Source of the DNA: Leidyana gryllorum EB-2025a
Taxonomy: Eukaryota > Apicomplexa
Assembly (NCBI GenBank): GCA_048772705.1
Contig: JBLWGC010000230.1
Span: 1,302,001-1,366,000 of the forward strand
Length of the DNA: 64,000 nt
Reading direction: 5' to 3'
Shown: piece by piece, positions 15,001-30,000 of the stretch
Layout: each line of letters begins with the position of its first letter
How positions within the stretch are numbered: position 1 is the stretch's first letter
Notes under the pieces: model-generated
Told to the model about the DNA's origin: nothing
Database searches by the model: none
The model's input: only the letters and a program-made list of their open reading frames with translations
Translations under genes and position numbers: made by a program

Positions 15001-18000
15001 GCTGAAAGATTTGACATATATCCGGAAACCGCACCGAAAGATCTGAAAGTGGATGGCAAACATCTGCAGCGGCAGCGATATACAAAGCCGGAGGTGGTGG
15101 CCTTCCTACGACAAACCCACGAACACACCAAAGTTGAGCTCATGAACAGCGTCGAAGCCTGGAATTCGACCAAAAAGTATATGGAATACATCAAGAGAGT
15201 GCACACGGTTGTGTCCAGCCTGTCCGGAAATTGCTTAGGCGCAGAAATCGAGGAGGGACTTGATGGGTCAGGCGTAGGGCGACCCATGGCTGCCTACAAG
15301 TGTAGGCCACCCGCAAATATAGAAGTAGATTTCGAATTACCCCCCCTCACTCCAGTAACGCGAGAGGAGTTCCCATATATTCGTACATTACTTCGCCGTA
15401 TGGTGATGTTCCCCCCCGCCTTGAGAGCCTTCATCAGACGTCGGAGACTCGGGGTACATGCCACACTGCCAGCCGAGGTGGAGTATGAAGCCGTTCTCAC
15501 CGACCGTCTGACTCCAGTCATCGAAGCAGAGGTCTATCCACATATCAAACGGTGGAGTCTCTGCATTGAGGCGTACCTCGCTCAAGCACAACGCAGCATT
15601 GTCAGTCCTTATCTGCCAGCACTGCAGGAGGTCTTAAATGAACCTACCCTGTTCTTCCGCAACAGGGACGAGTTGAATACTCTGCCCCACGCGATGCGGG
15701 CCGACTTCCTGCGTCGCTCCTCTTATAGTGGGGACAACGAGGATGAGGGTGATGGTGATGACGCTCCGGTTGGCCGCCCGAGAGCACAGGCGTCTCTCCA
15801 CACACCGTTGAATCCAATCACTGCACGATGGATCGATAACTGGGAGATCGAGAGCGGCAACCCAGTCTTAATGCAGGCTTTGGGAGCGCCAGATACGCCC
15901 TGGTCCTCATACTTGCAGCCGGGCAAACTCCATCCGGCCTTTGACGGATATCTGCAAAGCCGGGACGAGCTCACCATGTTGCGCAGGGCGCGCAGGGCTC
16001 ACTGGACGGGCGAAGATGTCGCTCACTGGGTTCAGAGACTCCGATACAACGCAAACATCAATCCGGCTTGGCCTCCCCTCACAGCCAGCTCTTCCATTTT
16101 TGAGCCCGAGCAGGCGACTGTGTACGTGGAACGCAACCCGCATGAGCACATTCTCAAGTTCCGCAAACGATTCTGCGAAGCAATGCTTGCTCACGTCTGG
16201 CATTGGTATTCGGAATACTCTGCCACACACACTACCAGATTCTTCAATTCTTACAAGGCGGAGGACGCATCCTTCGATGATATCTACGATGTCGCCCGGC
16301 TCAGTTTCAATGACTTTGTCATCAAAATACATCGCTCCTGGTTCAAGAATCGCAGTGCTCGAGACTTCTTGGATGCGGGACTTCTCGATTGGTACTTCTG
16401 CTTTGAAGCGAGATACTACAGAGCGAGAGAGACGGACGATCTCAAGTTTGTCAGTTTCGACATCATGGAAGCGGCCGATGGCGGCGCTCTGCCTCATCCT
16501 GGGGGCCAGGATCATCATCCCCAGTCCACACCCAGTCCCGCCGTGTATATGGGCGGCCCACAACCGAGAAGTGGAGGTGAAAGGGACTCGGCTGGCCGGG
16601 ATCGCCCCTCGTCGCCTCTGCTACGTCCTGATGGGATCGAAGAGTTCCTCCTCATTGGGCCGGACATGGCTGACGCTCAATACGGTGCTGGAGACGACGA
16701 ACGGCCACCAACACCTGAGGAAGCCGAGCACTCGACCGGATGGCATGATTATGCCTGCCCCGAGGGCTACCAGTCGGAAGGTGGAGGAGCCTCTGGTGAG
16801 AGCGACGAGGAGGACGACGACGGCGAGGACGATGATACGGCACACGGTAGAAAACGCCGAAGGCCTGGCAAGGGACGTTTGAGTAAGCCTGCGGGAACCC
16901 TCGCGGGTCGTGGAGCCGATCACGGACGAGCTGAGGCGGGTGCGGAGGACGGTCACCTCTCGGATGATGTCGAAAAGGTCATCAGGTCTGTCGATAACTT
17001 TGAGGAAGCAGCTGATGCCGAGGAACACGAAGAAGAAGAGGAAGAGGAAGACGAAGAAGAGGAGGAAGACGAAGAAGAGGAGGAGGAGGAAGACGAAGAA
17101 GAGGAGGAGGAGGAAGAGGAAGACGAAGAAGAGGAGGAGGAGGAGCCAAAATCGGAATCGAAGCCATCTTCTATATCTAATGGCTCGCACGGTGGTCGAT
17201 CAGGTGGTCCGCCTTTCTCTGACGACGAGGATGAGGACGGGGAGGGTGGGCACTGTGGTCCGGCTGATCGGTCACAGAACCCTTCGAATCGACCTGCAAC
17301 TCACCCAGCGCACGATCAGGACAACTCGAACCAGACAGGCGGAAACAATCAGAACGGTCGGAGCACAAATGGACAAAACCGTCAGAACGATCTTTCTCAC
17401 CGCCACATTCGCTTCTTAAATCAAACCCCATACGACATTATCACAATTCATGCTGGCAATGCCGAGAGACCGACCACCGAGTCTCAATGCCGTGCAAGTA
17501 GCCATGTGACCATCTTTGATGTCCAGGACTTCATGCCGTCGATTGACATATCGGAGCCCTTGGCGCGGTTACGCGAGGCATGTAGCGCAGAATTTGATCT
17601 GGAGGTCGCCACCATAGCCTCAGCTGCCAGGGAGTCCTTACAGAGACTGGCAGAAATGCTCCCTTTGGATCGTCCGATCGAATTGAGTGTGCACTTCCTC
17701 GTGGTTCCTGATGGTAGCTCCAATGTACTCTACTGGGGTCACTCGTTGCCCAGCCCAACCAGAAGTGATGATACAGGCGCCAGACCCGCCCAGTGTACCG
17801 TTCGGATCTGCATGAATGAGTCCCGCTGGTCTGGAAGATTGGCCCCCCGAGCAGCTGCTGAGGCCACCTACGCTGGTGGGGATGGGGTGCCGGAACAGTC
17901 CAACCTCGACTACGACAACACTGTTGAGCATACCTCACTGGAGCCGGCGTCGCATGAGATCGAGGAAGACTTGGGAGTGCGTCCGGTAACCAATACTGGA

Positions 18001-21000
18001 ATGCAAGATGCTAATCTTAGCGATGAAATCCACTTCTGTGTCCCCCGTACACAACCAGGCACAGATCTGCCACATCGCGCTCCGAGCGTCTTTGATCTGG
18101 GATTGCAATACCTCTCCCCCTCTCGTCCCCTAACGGCTGACCCGACGTCTTCTTCCCACCACACGGCACCGACAAATGGTGATGCGCCCCCAGTACAGCC
18201 CTCGTCTACTCCCTCCGGGGCCACCATTGGACATGAGGATGCCACAGCTGAATCTTACGATGGATCTCAGCAAGCCGCTGCCGCATTCGGAAGAGAGAAT
18301 ATGACTGCTGCCCAGCGACTGGCGGCAAACGCGGATGGGGACAAGTTGGACTCAAAGGGTGACGCAATCGATGCCGTGAGTGGGAGCAAAGACGATCTGC
18401 CTCCTGCCCAAGCTACGCCGATCGAAGAGCTTCAAGCCTCTAAAGCTGAGGTGTGTGTGGCAGTGGAGTCAGCTTTGGATCAGGTCCCATCGCCACCCGA
18501 GTCGTGGAAGGACACTTCTATGGAGACTGGACCGGTTCAGACGGCCGTCCAGGAGGAGGCTGGGTTGGCAGGAGAAGCGCACATACCGCGAGTGGACCAC
18601 GCGGTGCCTCAAGAAGAACAGAAAGAGGACGTACCGATCTCAGACGGCCCCCAGGATGCTGGACTTACGGTTCCGGTCACGGCTGAGGCCCAACATTCTG
18701 ACCCTTCCCACAGTATGAACGTTTCTGAAGAGCCACTCCACGTAGCGTCTGGTCGCGAAATCCCTCTCACTGGTGATACAACTTGGCCACTGAAGACAGA
18801 GGTGCTCGGCACGGAAGTTCCGAGCTCTCTACCCCCCGTCTCCCAAGCAGATGTTGTGTCGGGTCTCCCGGGCACAGCGCCTCAGCCTAATGCCGAGCCA
18901 CACCCTCCAGTGGGTCGGACACAAGCAATCCCATCGGTTGCGCCGCTGCAGACCGACAGCAGTCAGGATAACGGCTGGAATTGGTCAGGTTTGCCAAACT
19001 TCAAGGGTATGCTGGCACCTGATCGTGGCGCGACAGCCTCTAAGAAGTCGGTGCGAGACCCCCTCACACAGGCGGCGCCAGTCTCGCAGGCGGAACCGTG
19101 CGTCAAGAATAATGAACAGAAAGGCTCTCCTATTCCGACATCTGAGGACCAGCCATGTGCCGATGCTTCTGGCACGCCAGACTTCGCGAGGTCGGGAACG
19201 ACTCCATCGGGCGAAGAGGGGTTACGAAGAAACGAGCCATCAGCCCATGCGATAGCGGGAAGCGATCCCTCGGACCCTCGAAGCCCGATAGGAACGTTGT
19301 GGTCACGTCCCACCAAGCCTCTGGAAAAGGACATTGTGGACCGGCGAGACCCAATTGGTCCCTCATGGGACTGTTCGAGCAGAGGAGGGGCAGCGGAAGC
19401 TCCCCCGGCTTCACCCCCGGTCCAGTCATCCTCCGAAAGGGGTGACGAACAGGGTGAAGGACACCAGCCGACGCTACCCAAGCTTTCGTCTGAAGGCTCC
19501 CCGCCCGACAGAGCCAGACAGTCAGCAACCAACATCACCACCGATCCTGCGAAACCCTCAGATCCCTCTGCCTCCTCGGCCGCTGTCTCTGCCGATCCCT
19601 CGATACTTGGAGGAGAACCGTCTGACAAAGTGCCCCCAAAGACCGCGATGTCCCACCAACCCACGGAAGCAACAAAAGGACTGCCAGCAGCTGCCAGCAG
19701 AGGAATATTCGGTGTGACTGCAGCGTTGAAAAGGCAAGCGAAGATCGGCGGCAGCTTAAACGGGCTGGATAGTGCTGCCACGGTTGGATTGCCCGCCACG
19801 ACCACAGCAACTACCGGAGACACCGCCGCATCGGGCCTGAAGAGTGGAGTATTCGGCAGCCCGATCACAGCATCCTTCGGGGACACCGGCGCACCGGACC
19901 TGAAGAGTGGAGTATCCGGCAGCCCGATGACGGGATCACTGTTCGGCCAATCGACCAGGGCACCGACCGGATACATCGCCGCATCGGGCCTTCAGGGCGA
20001 AGTTTCCGGCCAACCGACCTCAAAAACGACCGGAGACACCGCCGCATTGGGCTCAAAGGGTGGACAGCAGCCGATGACTGGATCACTCTTTGGCCAGCCG
20101 ACCTCAACAGCGACCGGAGACACCGCCGCATCGGGCCTTCAAGGGGGACGTTCTGGCCAACCGACCTCAACAGCGACCGGAGAGACCGCCGCATCGGGCT
20201 CGAAGGGTGGACTGTTCGGCAGCGCGATGACTGGATCACTCTTTGGCCAGCCGACCTCAACAGCGACCGGAGAGACCGCCGCATCGGGCCTTCAGGGCGA
20301 AGTTTCCGGCCGGCCGACCTCAACAGCGACCGGAGAGACCGCCGCATCGGGCTCGAAGGGTGGACTGTTCGGCAGCGCGATGACTGGATCACTCTTTGGC
20401 CAGCCGACCTCAACAGCGACCGGAGACACCGCCGCATCGGGCCTTCATGGGGGACGTTCTGGCCAACCGACCTCAAACACGACCGGAGACACCGCCGCAT
20501 TGGGCTCAAAGGGTGGACAGCAGCCGATGACTGGATCACTCTTTGGCCAGCCGACCTCAACAACGACCGGAGACACCGCCGCATCGGGCTCAAAGGGTGG
20601 ATTATCCGGCAGCCCGATGACGGGATCACTCTTTGGCCAACCGACCTCAACAACGACCGGAGACACCGCCGCATCGGGCCTTCAAGGGGGACGTTCTGGC
20701 CAACCGACCTCAAAAACGACCGGAGACACCGCCGCATTGGGCTCAAAGGGTGGACAGCAGCCGATGACTGGATCACTCTTTGGCCAGCCGACCTCAACAA
20801 CGACCGGAGACACCGCCGCATCGGGCTCAAAGGGTGGATTATCCGGCAGCCCGATGACGGGATCACTCTTTGGCCAACCGACCTCAACAACGACCGGAGA
20901 CACCGCCGCATCGGGCCTTCAAGGGGGACGTTCTGGCCAACCGACCTCAAAAACGACCGGAGACACCGCCGCATTGGGCTCAAAGGGTGGACAGCAGCCG

Positions 21001-24000
21001 ATGACTGGATCACTCTTTGGCCAGCCGACCTCAACAACGACCGGAGACACCGCCGCATCGGGCTCAAAGGGTGGATTATCCGGCAGCCCGATGACGGGAT
21101 CACTCTTTGGCCAACCGACCTCAACAACGACCGGAGACACCGCCGCATTGGGCTCAAAGGGTGGACAGCAGCCGATGACTGGATCACTCTTTGGCCAGGC
21201 GACCTCAACAGCGACCGGAGACACCGCCGCATCGGGCCTTCAGGGCGAAGTTTCCGGCCAGCCGACCTCAACAACGACCGGAGACACCGCCGCATCGGGC
21301 TCGAAGGGTGGACTGTTCGGCAGCGCGATGACTGGATCACTCTTTGGCCAGGGGACCTCAACAGCGACCGGAGAGACCGCCGCATCGGGCTCGAAGGGTG
21401 GACTGTTCGGCAGCGCGATGACTGGATCACTCTTTGGCCAGGCGACCACAGCGTCAAGCGGGAACACCGCTGAATCGGCTGCGAAAAGCGGACTATTCAG
21501 CAGTGGGCCAACAAACACAACGAATGAGCCGTCTGCGACATCGAGTACAGGACAAGGCGAGGCGCCGATGTTCGGCGGAAGCTCCTCATTCACTCGTGGA
21601 GCTCAAGGGTTCAAGTCGAAAGGCGGCCGTCGAAATCGCGGGTCGGCAACTGGACAGACGCCGAATCACACCGGGGCTCCCTTTAACTTTCCTGCAGGTG
21701 CAATGTCTTTCGGGGACACCTCCGCGGAGCTTCCTCGTGCTTCTCAAAGTGGGGCTGTTGGCACTTCATCAATATTTGCCCCTTCATCAATATTTGCCCC
21801 TTCGTCAATATTTGGGGGTCCGTCAATATTCGGAAGTGCTCCAACGGTCACGCAGCCACCCCCTGAATCGTCGGTGGACTGTGTTGCCGAAGCCAATGAT
21901 GAAAAGTTGAGGGTGCTGACGACCAGATTGCCGATATGCACATGCAGAGTGCGATGGTCCCACAGGCGTCACCAACCATCATGTGAGCACAGGTGGTACG
22001 AAGAGTTGTTCCAAGCGTACGATGGAGTTGGTAACAGCTCTGAAGAGGCGAAAAAGTATCAAATGATATACTTCCCAAAGACCAATCAAGTGCCTCACTT
22101 TAGTGTGGGAACATCACGGTATATTGTGTTGCGTCGGTTACGTCCTGCCCGAGACCAGAGGACAGTGAATTCGTACATTCCGTATGTTCCCATATGTCTG
22201 GATGAGTGCGGAGGTCTTCCGCTACGAGAGCTGGTCTGCCAACGTATGAAATATGTCTGGGATGGTTTGGTGAATGCAGCTCATGAGAAGGCGTTTTCGA
22301 TGCGTCGGAAACCACCGCCGGACAGTCTCTTCGACGCGGCTGACTCGAATGAATACGCACCTCTCACGAAATGGGAAGTGAAGAGCATTATGCGTGATTC
22401 TTTCCAGTTTGACCTTCACCGGCCATATGAGCACATATTAGATCTCGAGGGATACGCTCGAGTCAATGAGACAATGGCAGAGGTGATGAAGTACGCGTGG
22501 TATCACAGACTCACTATGCCCCAATGTCGACGACTGATACGTAAGAGTGTTGGGTACGAGGATCCGAAGCCGACTCGGAAGCTTCTACTCCATAACAGTC
22601 TGAACCTTCCGATGGAAATGCAACCCAGAGACAACATGTTTACCTCCGAAGAGACCAGTGAACTGCCCCATAGTGCGCTGGAGGTCAAAGCGACCACCGC
22701 TCGGATACTCATCCATGCGCTGTGGACGTGCTACCAGTGGTATGAAGTTACTGGATGGAATATCTTCAAAATGATTCCCGGCGAGCAACTTTTCGATGAG
22801 TTCCTCAGTGAGAATCATTTGATGCCGGATCGATTGACCAAGTCCAATCGTGAGCAGTTCTTCAAACTCCTTAGAGCCGAAATGAACCTCACTCTGGGCC
22901 CGGATGCGCTGCTCGAGTATGCTGTTACTAACAGCCTCGACGGCTTTGCTCTTCTCTTCCACGCCTTGGAGGGGGTCAAGGGTCTCGCACAGGACGAGGA
23001 GCCGCTCACCTTCCGTCAGTTCGTCAGCGAGTTCCGAAGCTTCTGGCTCAGGCACGACCTGACATTGGCGAGGGCTCATGACGCGGGCTTGGCTGAGTGG
23101 TGGTTCGCTTTCGAGGATTTGTGTCTGCAAAAAGACGCGGCTACCCGAGCTCATGGTGATTGGATCACGTACCAAGTACTGAAAGCGAAACAAAAGGTGC
23201 GACTCCAACAACGGTTTTATACTGTCGAGAAACCGCCCTCGTATGTACACGAAGAGCTGCAACTCGCGGTGTGGGAGGAACCTATCGACAACGGGCTCGG
23301 TAATCCCTGTGATGCTACACTACGCGCAAAGTATAACATGGAGTCTGCAATCCCTGCCGAATTGTTCGGATTCTATGATGGGAGAGTCATGATGAAGGCG
23401 CCCTGGAAACCGCCATATGACAGGACGAGTGGCTATCGCCGCAGAAAGCGGTACCCACTTCTCGGCCGCCTTCAAGAGGCCGGAGTAGCTGGTACCCCCC
23501 AGAACTGCGACCTGAGTGTTGCGTGGGTCAACTACTGTCTCGCCGATGTACCTCTGGCGACTGCAATGATCTATTCTACTCCGATCAATAGTTGGGACCG
23601 AGTGAAAGATATTTGTGTGGATCCATACGTTAGCACAATGAACTCTGCTGTGGACTACCAATTCGGAGAGTTTGTCGATGAGTACCCTCCCACGGGCCTC
23701 AACCCTGCCCCCTTGCCAGCAGGAGTGGAGGAGCCGGCAGAGCCCGTAATGGATCCACCCCCACGTAGCTGGGCGGTGGAGATGGACTGGTTAAACTCGC
23801 CGGCCGCGAAGGGTCCTGGCTTGCCTGGAGCTGGAACTGCCCCCAGCGAACCGAGAATCGACACGGAACAGACATTCGTCAAGACATTCTGGTCTCAGTA
23901 CCGCCAAGCGGCCGAGGGTCGGCATTGGCGTAACACAGTTCCGAATAAGTCGGAGGCGGTAGGCCAATCGCTGACAGAAAGCCCGGGGATCTACAGTTCG

Positions 24001-27000
24001 ATTGCCTTTGATGATCCGGAGATCTTTGACTCATTGAAGGAATCGGAGTTGTTGATGAATGAAGCAACTCTGAAGTATCCTCGATACCGTCAGATCTTAG
24101 AGAAAGCTCGAGATCTGGGATTGATGTTACATCGAATCTGTCACAACAATCTGACAATGGTTGAGATGCATCACATCTTGTTTGTCCTTTCAGAGTACGA
24201 GCAGTATGGAGTCTTACCTCTCCGTCAGTTGACGCTCAGTGGTTTGACCGAAATGGAGGCCTTTGCTCACCGTACATACAAGCGTCTCGCTATAACGTCT
24301 GGTGCCCCTGTCGATATGTTCCACGAGCAATCCGTCCCGGCTCCTCTGAATGCGGCCATCCCGCTGCCCGTTGCGCTTTCTGGACCAACGGAGGGAGATG
24401 TCACCTCGGCGACTCCTCACCGGCCTGAGTCTCACCCGAATGACGATGGGGAGGGTGAGGGTGAAATAGGTCAAGGCAAAGGTGCTTCTGTGACCGAGGG
24501 ACGCGGAAGCGTGACGCCCACACCGGCTAAGGGCAAAGGAAAATCAAAAGGCAAGAAACAGAGAGGCCAACCGAAGAGGGCTAATCAGACAGCAAATAAG
24601 CCGACGCAGGGTAACACAGCTACGAAGCCGACGGACGCAAAGCCGACGGACGCAAAGCCGACGGACGCAAAGCCGACGGACGCAAAGCCGACGGACGCAA
24701 AGCCGACGGAGGAGAAGACCGCCACAGAAGAGATCGTGGAAGAGCTCGTTCTCGGTCCAACATCTATTGATAATGGGCTTCCACTATATCGGACGGATCA
24801 CTGTCGGATATATGACGAGCCATTCAATGCGCCATGGCACGAGTGGATGCCGCTGCCAGTGGATGAGCCCCTCGAATATTTCGCTGACCAACACCTATTG
24901 AGAGAAGCACGTCGGCATCGGTGGAGTCAAGAGAAACTCGAAGTGAAATGGCTCATTCACAGAGGAGCAAAGAATGTGACCGTTGAAGTGCCGGTATGGC
25001 ACGCGGTTGATGTGCCATTAAAGCCCATTTGTTGGACTCATGACCTGTACAAAGACGTGGAGCATATACCCATTCTGGTGATGAAAAGGCTGGCAGAATG
25101 TTTGTTGCGGCAGCTGTGGGCGTGGTATCGATACTTTGAGATCACAGCATACCATCCATTTGGTTTCGATCCTCTGGATCCCAGCTACTGGAATCAAAAA
25201 ATGGCCATTAACTACAACAAATTCCGTCCCGTCAAACAGGCTCTGAAAGCCCACGCTCGGCGACCCACGAACCTCGCAGTGAACAACTGGGATACGCAAC
25301 CAAGCTGGATCAATCGTCCAAGCTTCTTGAACTGGCTTATCGACAGAACTGGGCTCTACGACATCAACCTCAACTGGTTCCAGTGCGCCACCCTACGCTT
25401 CGCCTACTGGCAGAAGTTGCACTTGTGGTACCTGGCGGAGGAAGAGGAGTATTGGCAGCTCATCAAGTACAAGAAACTTCCGCCCAAGTGCTATGAGCAA
25501 GTTGTGGAGAAGGAGAAGCTGAAAGTCAGATACAGAACGTGGACATGGCTCGACAACCTCAAACTTGCCGAGCCTGAACATGGCTATGGGTCCAAGGCGG
25601 TGCGACCTTACACCTTCCGTGGATGTGAGTCCAGTGCTTTGCTGCGCCACGGAAAGGATGAAGAACCACGGGTTGAGGTTCTCCCCCCCACGACGAGTAC
25701 TCCACCCCCGGATCCAGCACGAGACAGAGTCGTGGACGAGGCGGACGGCCCCTCAAACACCCCTAAACCGCAGAAACCTTCTGCGACCGCCAAGTCGGCG
25801 AGCGCACACACTCCTTCTCGTACGCCGGGCAAGAAACAGAGATACGGTGACGGAAACCGTGAGACTGGGTCAGCCAAAACGCACAAGACTCCGACACCGG
25901 ACGAAGCAGGCGATGAGGAACAATTCCTCCAGATGGAGGAAGAACTTGAGTTCCGGGTATCCGAGGTTCCGAGCCCCCCGCGCCAACCAGTCGATGACAG
26001 TGGAGAAGGAGAGGACGAATCAGGGATCGGTAGTGTTGTTGTGAGTCGTGTCACTGTTGACAATGCGGCAGGCCAGGAGGAAGTGTTCGAAAGCCCTAGC
26101 CCCATACGTGCCTCTGAAAAGGACTCTCCACCGATCAGGCTGGCGCGGAACGAAGATGCCAGTAAGAAGATCAAAAGCTGGGATCAGGACCTCGCTCACA
26201 AGGACCCGAATGTGTTTAATCCTGACGACCTGGACAAACGCGGCAGGCGAGCTCGGGACCATCCCGTTCCGTTCCTGTACACGAGAGTTCCGCGGCTGGG
26301 GGTCACTTCGAACTCAGAGCTGACGCCGCCCGAAGTTCGAAACTTCTACGAGCATCTACAAATTGAAATCTGCAAGAACATTTACGGAGAGAAACTTAGT
26401 GGCGGCGAGCCAATCAAAACACCCGACTTCATCGACAGGCCGCTGGAGCCTTTGACCACGGGATATGTGATGGAATTGCTGGACCGTGACATCCTGAAAT
26501 GGAGTATTATGTTTGACGGGTATCTCCGCGAAGAGGAAGCCGCCAGGCATCCGGACGAGTGTTATAGTCACCATGTGGTACACAACATGATGGATACGGG
26601 TAACACTATCCCACCAATCCCCGTGCCGCACTGTTTGCTGAGAATCATGTATATCGTCAGGGGCTTCGCGCAGTACAGATATGAGCGATACCTTGACGAG
26701 CCTCATGTTTGCGTGCTACCAACATCAACGTTACCGAAACAGCCCGCCGCCGAGTGGGAATTTGACACTCCGTGTCCACCAGCCGAGACAACCGGTGACA
26801 AATTCCATTTCCTAGTGGATTGGAACCAGGATGAGAACTTGATGCGCCAAGCTGTCATCGATCCACGTTTTCATCGTCGGTTCCCCTTCAACCCTGATCG
26901 CCCAAGGATTCGGGTTCTCTTTGAGCCCAGCGAGGTGATGGTCACCACCGCCAAGTTGGTGCTGGAACACTCAGCTGGTATCCCGGCTGCTGAGCAAACC

Positions 27001-30000
27001 GATGAACTCATCATGGCGTTCATTCGGGGCGACCCCCGAGCTATGGAAGACTTTGTAACCCTCCAGGACCTCGCAAAGACCCTGACGGAGGCGCGAGCGC
27101 ACGCTGCCGCCCTCGAGGAAGAGCTTGCATCCCTCCCACCACCGGTCGATCTGGAATCCGACGCTGAATCGTCAACAGCCCTTGAGGGTATGCCAGCCTC
27201 AGTTGACGACGATCTGAAGATCGTTGGCGACGAGCAGAGGAGATTGCGGTTGAACTTTGAGCTGCTGAGAGCCAAACATCGTTGTAAAGTATTACTGGCT
27301 CGGTGGCATCTGAGAAGAGCTCCAGACGCAGAACACCACAGAGTGTACAGCCAACGACTTCGAAACGCTCGCATTGAGGCCAGAGATCAGATCCGAGCAG
27401 CCCGTGCACACTATGATCTTCATCACAAGTACACTACTCGTTATGTTCTCAACCGTCAACGTGAAATGCTGATCCAAGCCGTTCGTTTAGCGGCATTGGC
27501 AAATGCACGGGGCGAACGACCTGTAACCGTTCGTACTCGTTCCACTGTGTGGACAGGCAGAGCCCCAGAGGTTGACAGAGGACCGTGGGTACCTCCCCCT
27601 CCGACGGAGCTCTGGGGCGACTTGGCCACTTTGGATCTCTGTTACCTTTTGGATCACAACCTCAAGGCCAAACTCGGCAACGAGCGTTTGTTCAAGATGA
27701 AAACTGGAGTTAGGGCCAAGCCAAAAGTCCGCCTCGATCCGATTATGCAAGGACTCGGTGGTAGATGGACGCCTAACCCCGAAGAAGTTATTCAAAACTT
27801 GCTGGCAATTAATGATGAAGAGCCTCCCGCGGTGTCAACGCGATCCTTCCCCTTCGGTTCCGTATTTGCCTCACGAAGTGCTGTTCAGTCGTTCTTGTCG
27901 GAAGAGGCCGAGGCAATGGAAGCTGCTGAAAAGTTGCTGAGAATTGAGAATTGGAGCCCTGGAGCTCCCCTGGACGACGACGGGTTCTGGGAATCACTCC
28001 CCACCCAAACCGAGCCGTCTACCACACAGGAAGCCGAAGATGTACCCCGCCAGACCGAAGGGGCTAATAGTACGAAAGCCAAGGCTACCAAGAAGTCGAG
28101 GGCCAAAACGGGCGAGGCGTCCAAGTCTTCTCTGGACGTAATCGTACTTCCTCCCCCGCCACCGGCACCCGTCAGCGTCGGCAGTACTGACGTAATCGTA
28201 CTTCCTCCCCCGCCACCGGCACCCGTCAGCGTCGGCAGTACTGACGTAATCGAACTTCCTCCCCCGCCACCGGCACTCGGCGGCACTGTGGATCCACCAG
28301 CGACAGTAAGCGTGGAAGGCCCGACCTCCGCTGCCTCGAAGTCTTCCTCGCCCGGGGATCTGAAACTCGAAGCCACACAGGGTTCGCAGGCCCCCACGTT
28401 GGATGCTCCGATCTCAGAGGCTCCCATCCCATGTGCTGACATCACTGGAGCCCCTGTGACGGTGTGTCAGAAGGTCCCCATTCCGCAGGGTGGCCTGACG
28501 GAGGACGGACGGGATACTTCCGTATTGAGAGCAAAGAACGTTGATTCCGCACCCGCTCCGCTGCCCGCGCAGACCGAGAAATCAGGTGCTCAAGTTGACT
28601 CCCACGTCCATCCCACCAAAAACACAGCTCTGGTACCAGAGAAGACGGAAAGGCCACCGCTCAAGGCCACAGCGGAGAGGCCGGCTCCCCCTATCCCTCC
28701 TGCCCCAACTCGCTCTACGGAAATGTCGCATACGTCGGAGTCTGCACCAATAACCGGTCAATCCGACTCATTGGCATCAGTAGCGGCCGCAGATGGGAAC
28801 GCCACTAAGCCCTCTGGGGTCTACCCGGAGACTGTCGAGGCGTCTCAGGTGACTCCCTCAAGTGAATCACTTGAGGCGACTTCGGGCAAAGAGGTCCCCG
28901 TCGCCCAGACAGCACCTGCGGACTTGGCACCGATCTCTGCGGATACGACAAAGAAGGTTGAGGCGACCTTGTCCGAGGATCATCACATCGCCAACACAGC
29001 CCAGCACACAACTCCGCATCCTGCTGAGATCAGTGCCGAAGCTGCAGCCACCGATATGTCCTCAGTCCCGATCCCGGTGTCTGAATCCGCCGATTGCTCA
29101 GGCAGTAGGCCTGGTGGTCCGCCGGATTTGCTCGATTGGCAAGATGAAAATGATCAGAGTGCAGAGCCAGCTGTATTGGCCAACAGACCGTCAGTTGCCG
29201 GAGACGCACCAACGAACCACCCTGTTGGGTCGAGTGTCGACGACGAACAACCTGTGCCGCCGCCGTCCGCTGTGAAAAGCGAGATCAAAAAAGAGACTTC
29301 TGTCAACGCGGCGACATCATCCGTTGCACCAACCACTGCACAGCCTCTGACTTTAGATACTGACGGAGCCAATCAGAGTGTTTCGGGCGGCGAAGTGTAT
29401 GAAGCAGAAGCCAATGGCGACCGCCAAAGACAAGGCGAAGGTCGCATTGACTCCCCCGCGAAGGTTGTTCCTCGAGTCGCCAGTGGGCAGGAAGGGTCTG
29501 TCCGCGAAGGCAAGGCTAAAGTCGAAAAAGACAAGAGTAAAGCGAAGCAGATAGATGAAGCCGGCAAGGAGGGCGGCACTGGAGTCAATAGAGCTCCACC
29601 CAGCTCCGAAGCTGAACCCCAACAGAGCTCTCGAGACGTTCCTAATGCTTCGACGAGAAAAGGTGACGACAAGACAGTGTTGACATCAGTTGAAGCACCG
29701 CACACGCGAGTTACGGAAGCAACTTTTGTTGATCCAGCGTTACAAGTCGCGAACGAGGCAGTTGTGGTGGACCCTGAGACGACGGATCCAGTGAACTATC
29801 CTCCTGCTGCGGAAGGTTTGCCGCTCTGCACACCACACGTGGAGCCGAGTAGAGAGACTGACAAGAGAGAGACTGACAAGAGCTCTGCCCCGTTGATGAC
29901 GGAATCCCCCCAGACGGCAAAGAAGGCATCCGCAGGAGCGGATTCGTCCCATAGGTCTCAGAAACCACCGGTCCATCGGTCGATTGACGCTAAAGGGGAG

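Noticed and set aside
19865-21457. Minus-strand open frame of 530 codons
   Set aside because: It lies exactly over the FG tandem repeats. Repeats with a period divisible by three that lack a stop in one unit stay open throughout, so this is a shadow of the plus-strand gene; its product is a monotonous Arg/Ser/Leu repeat.
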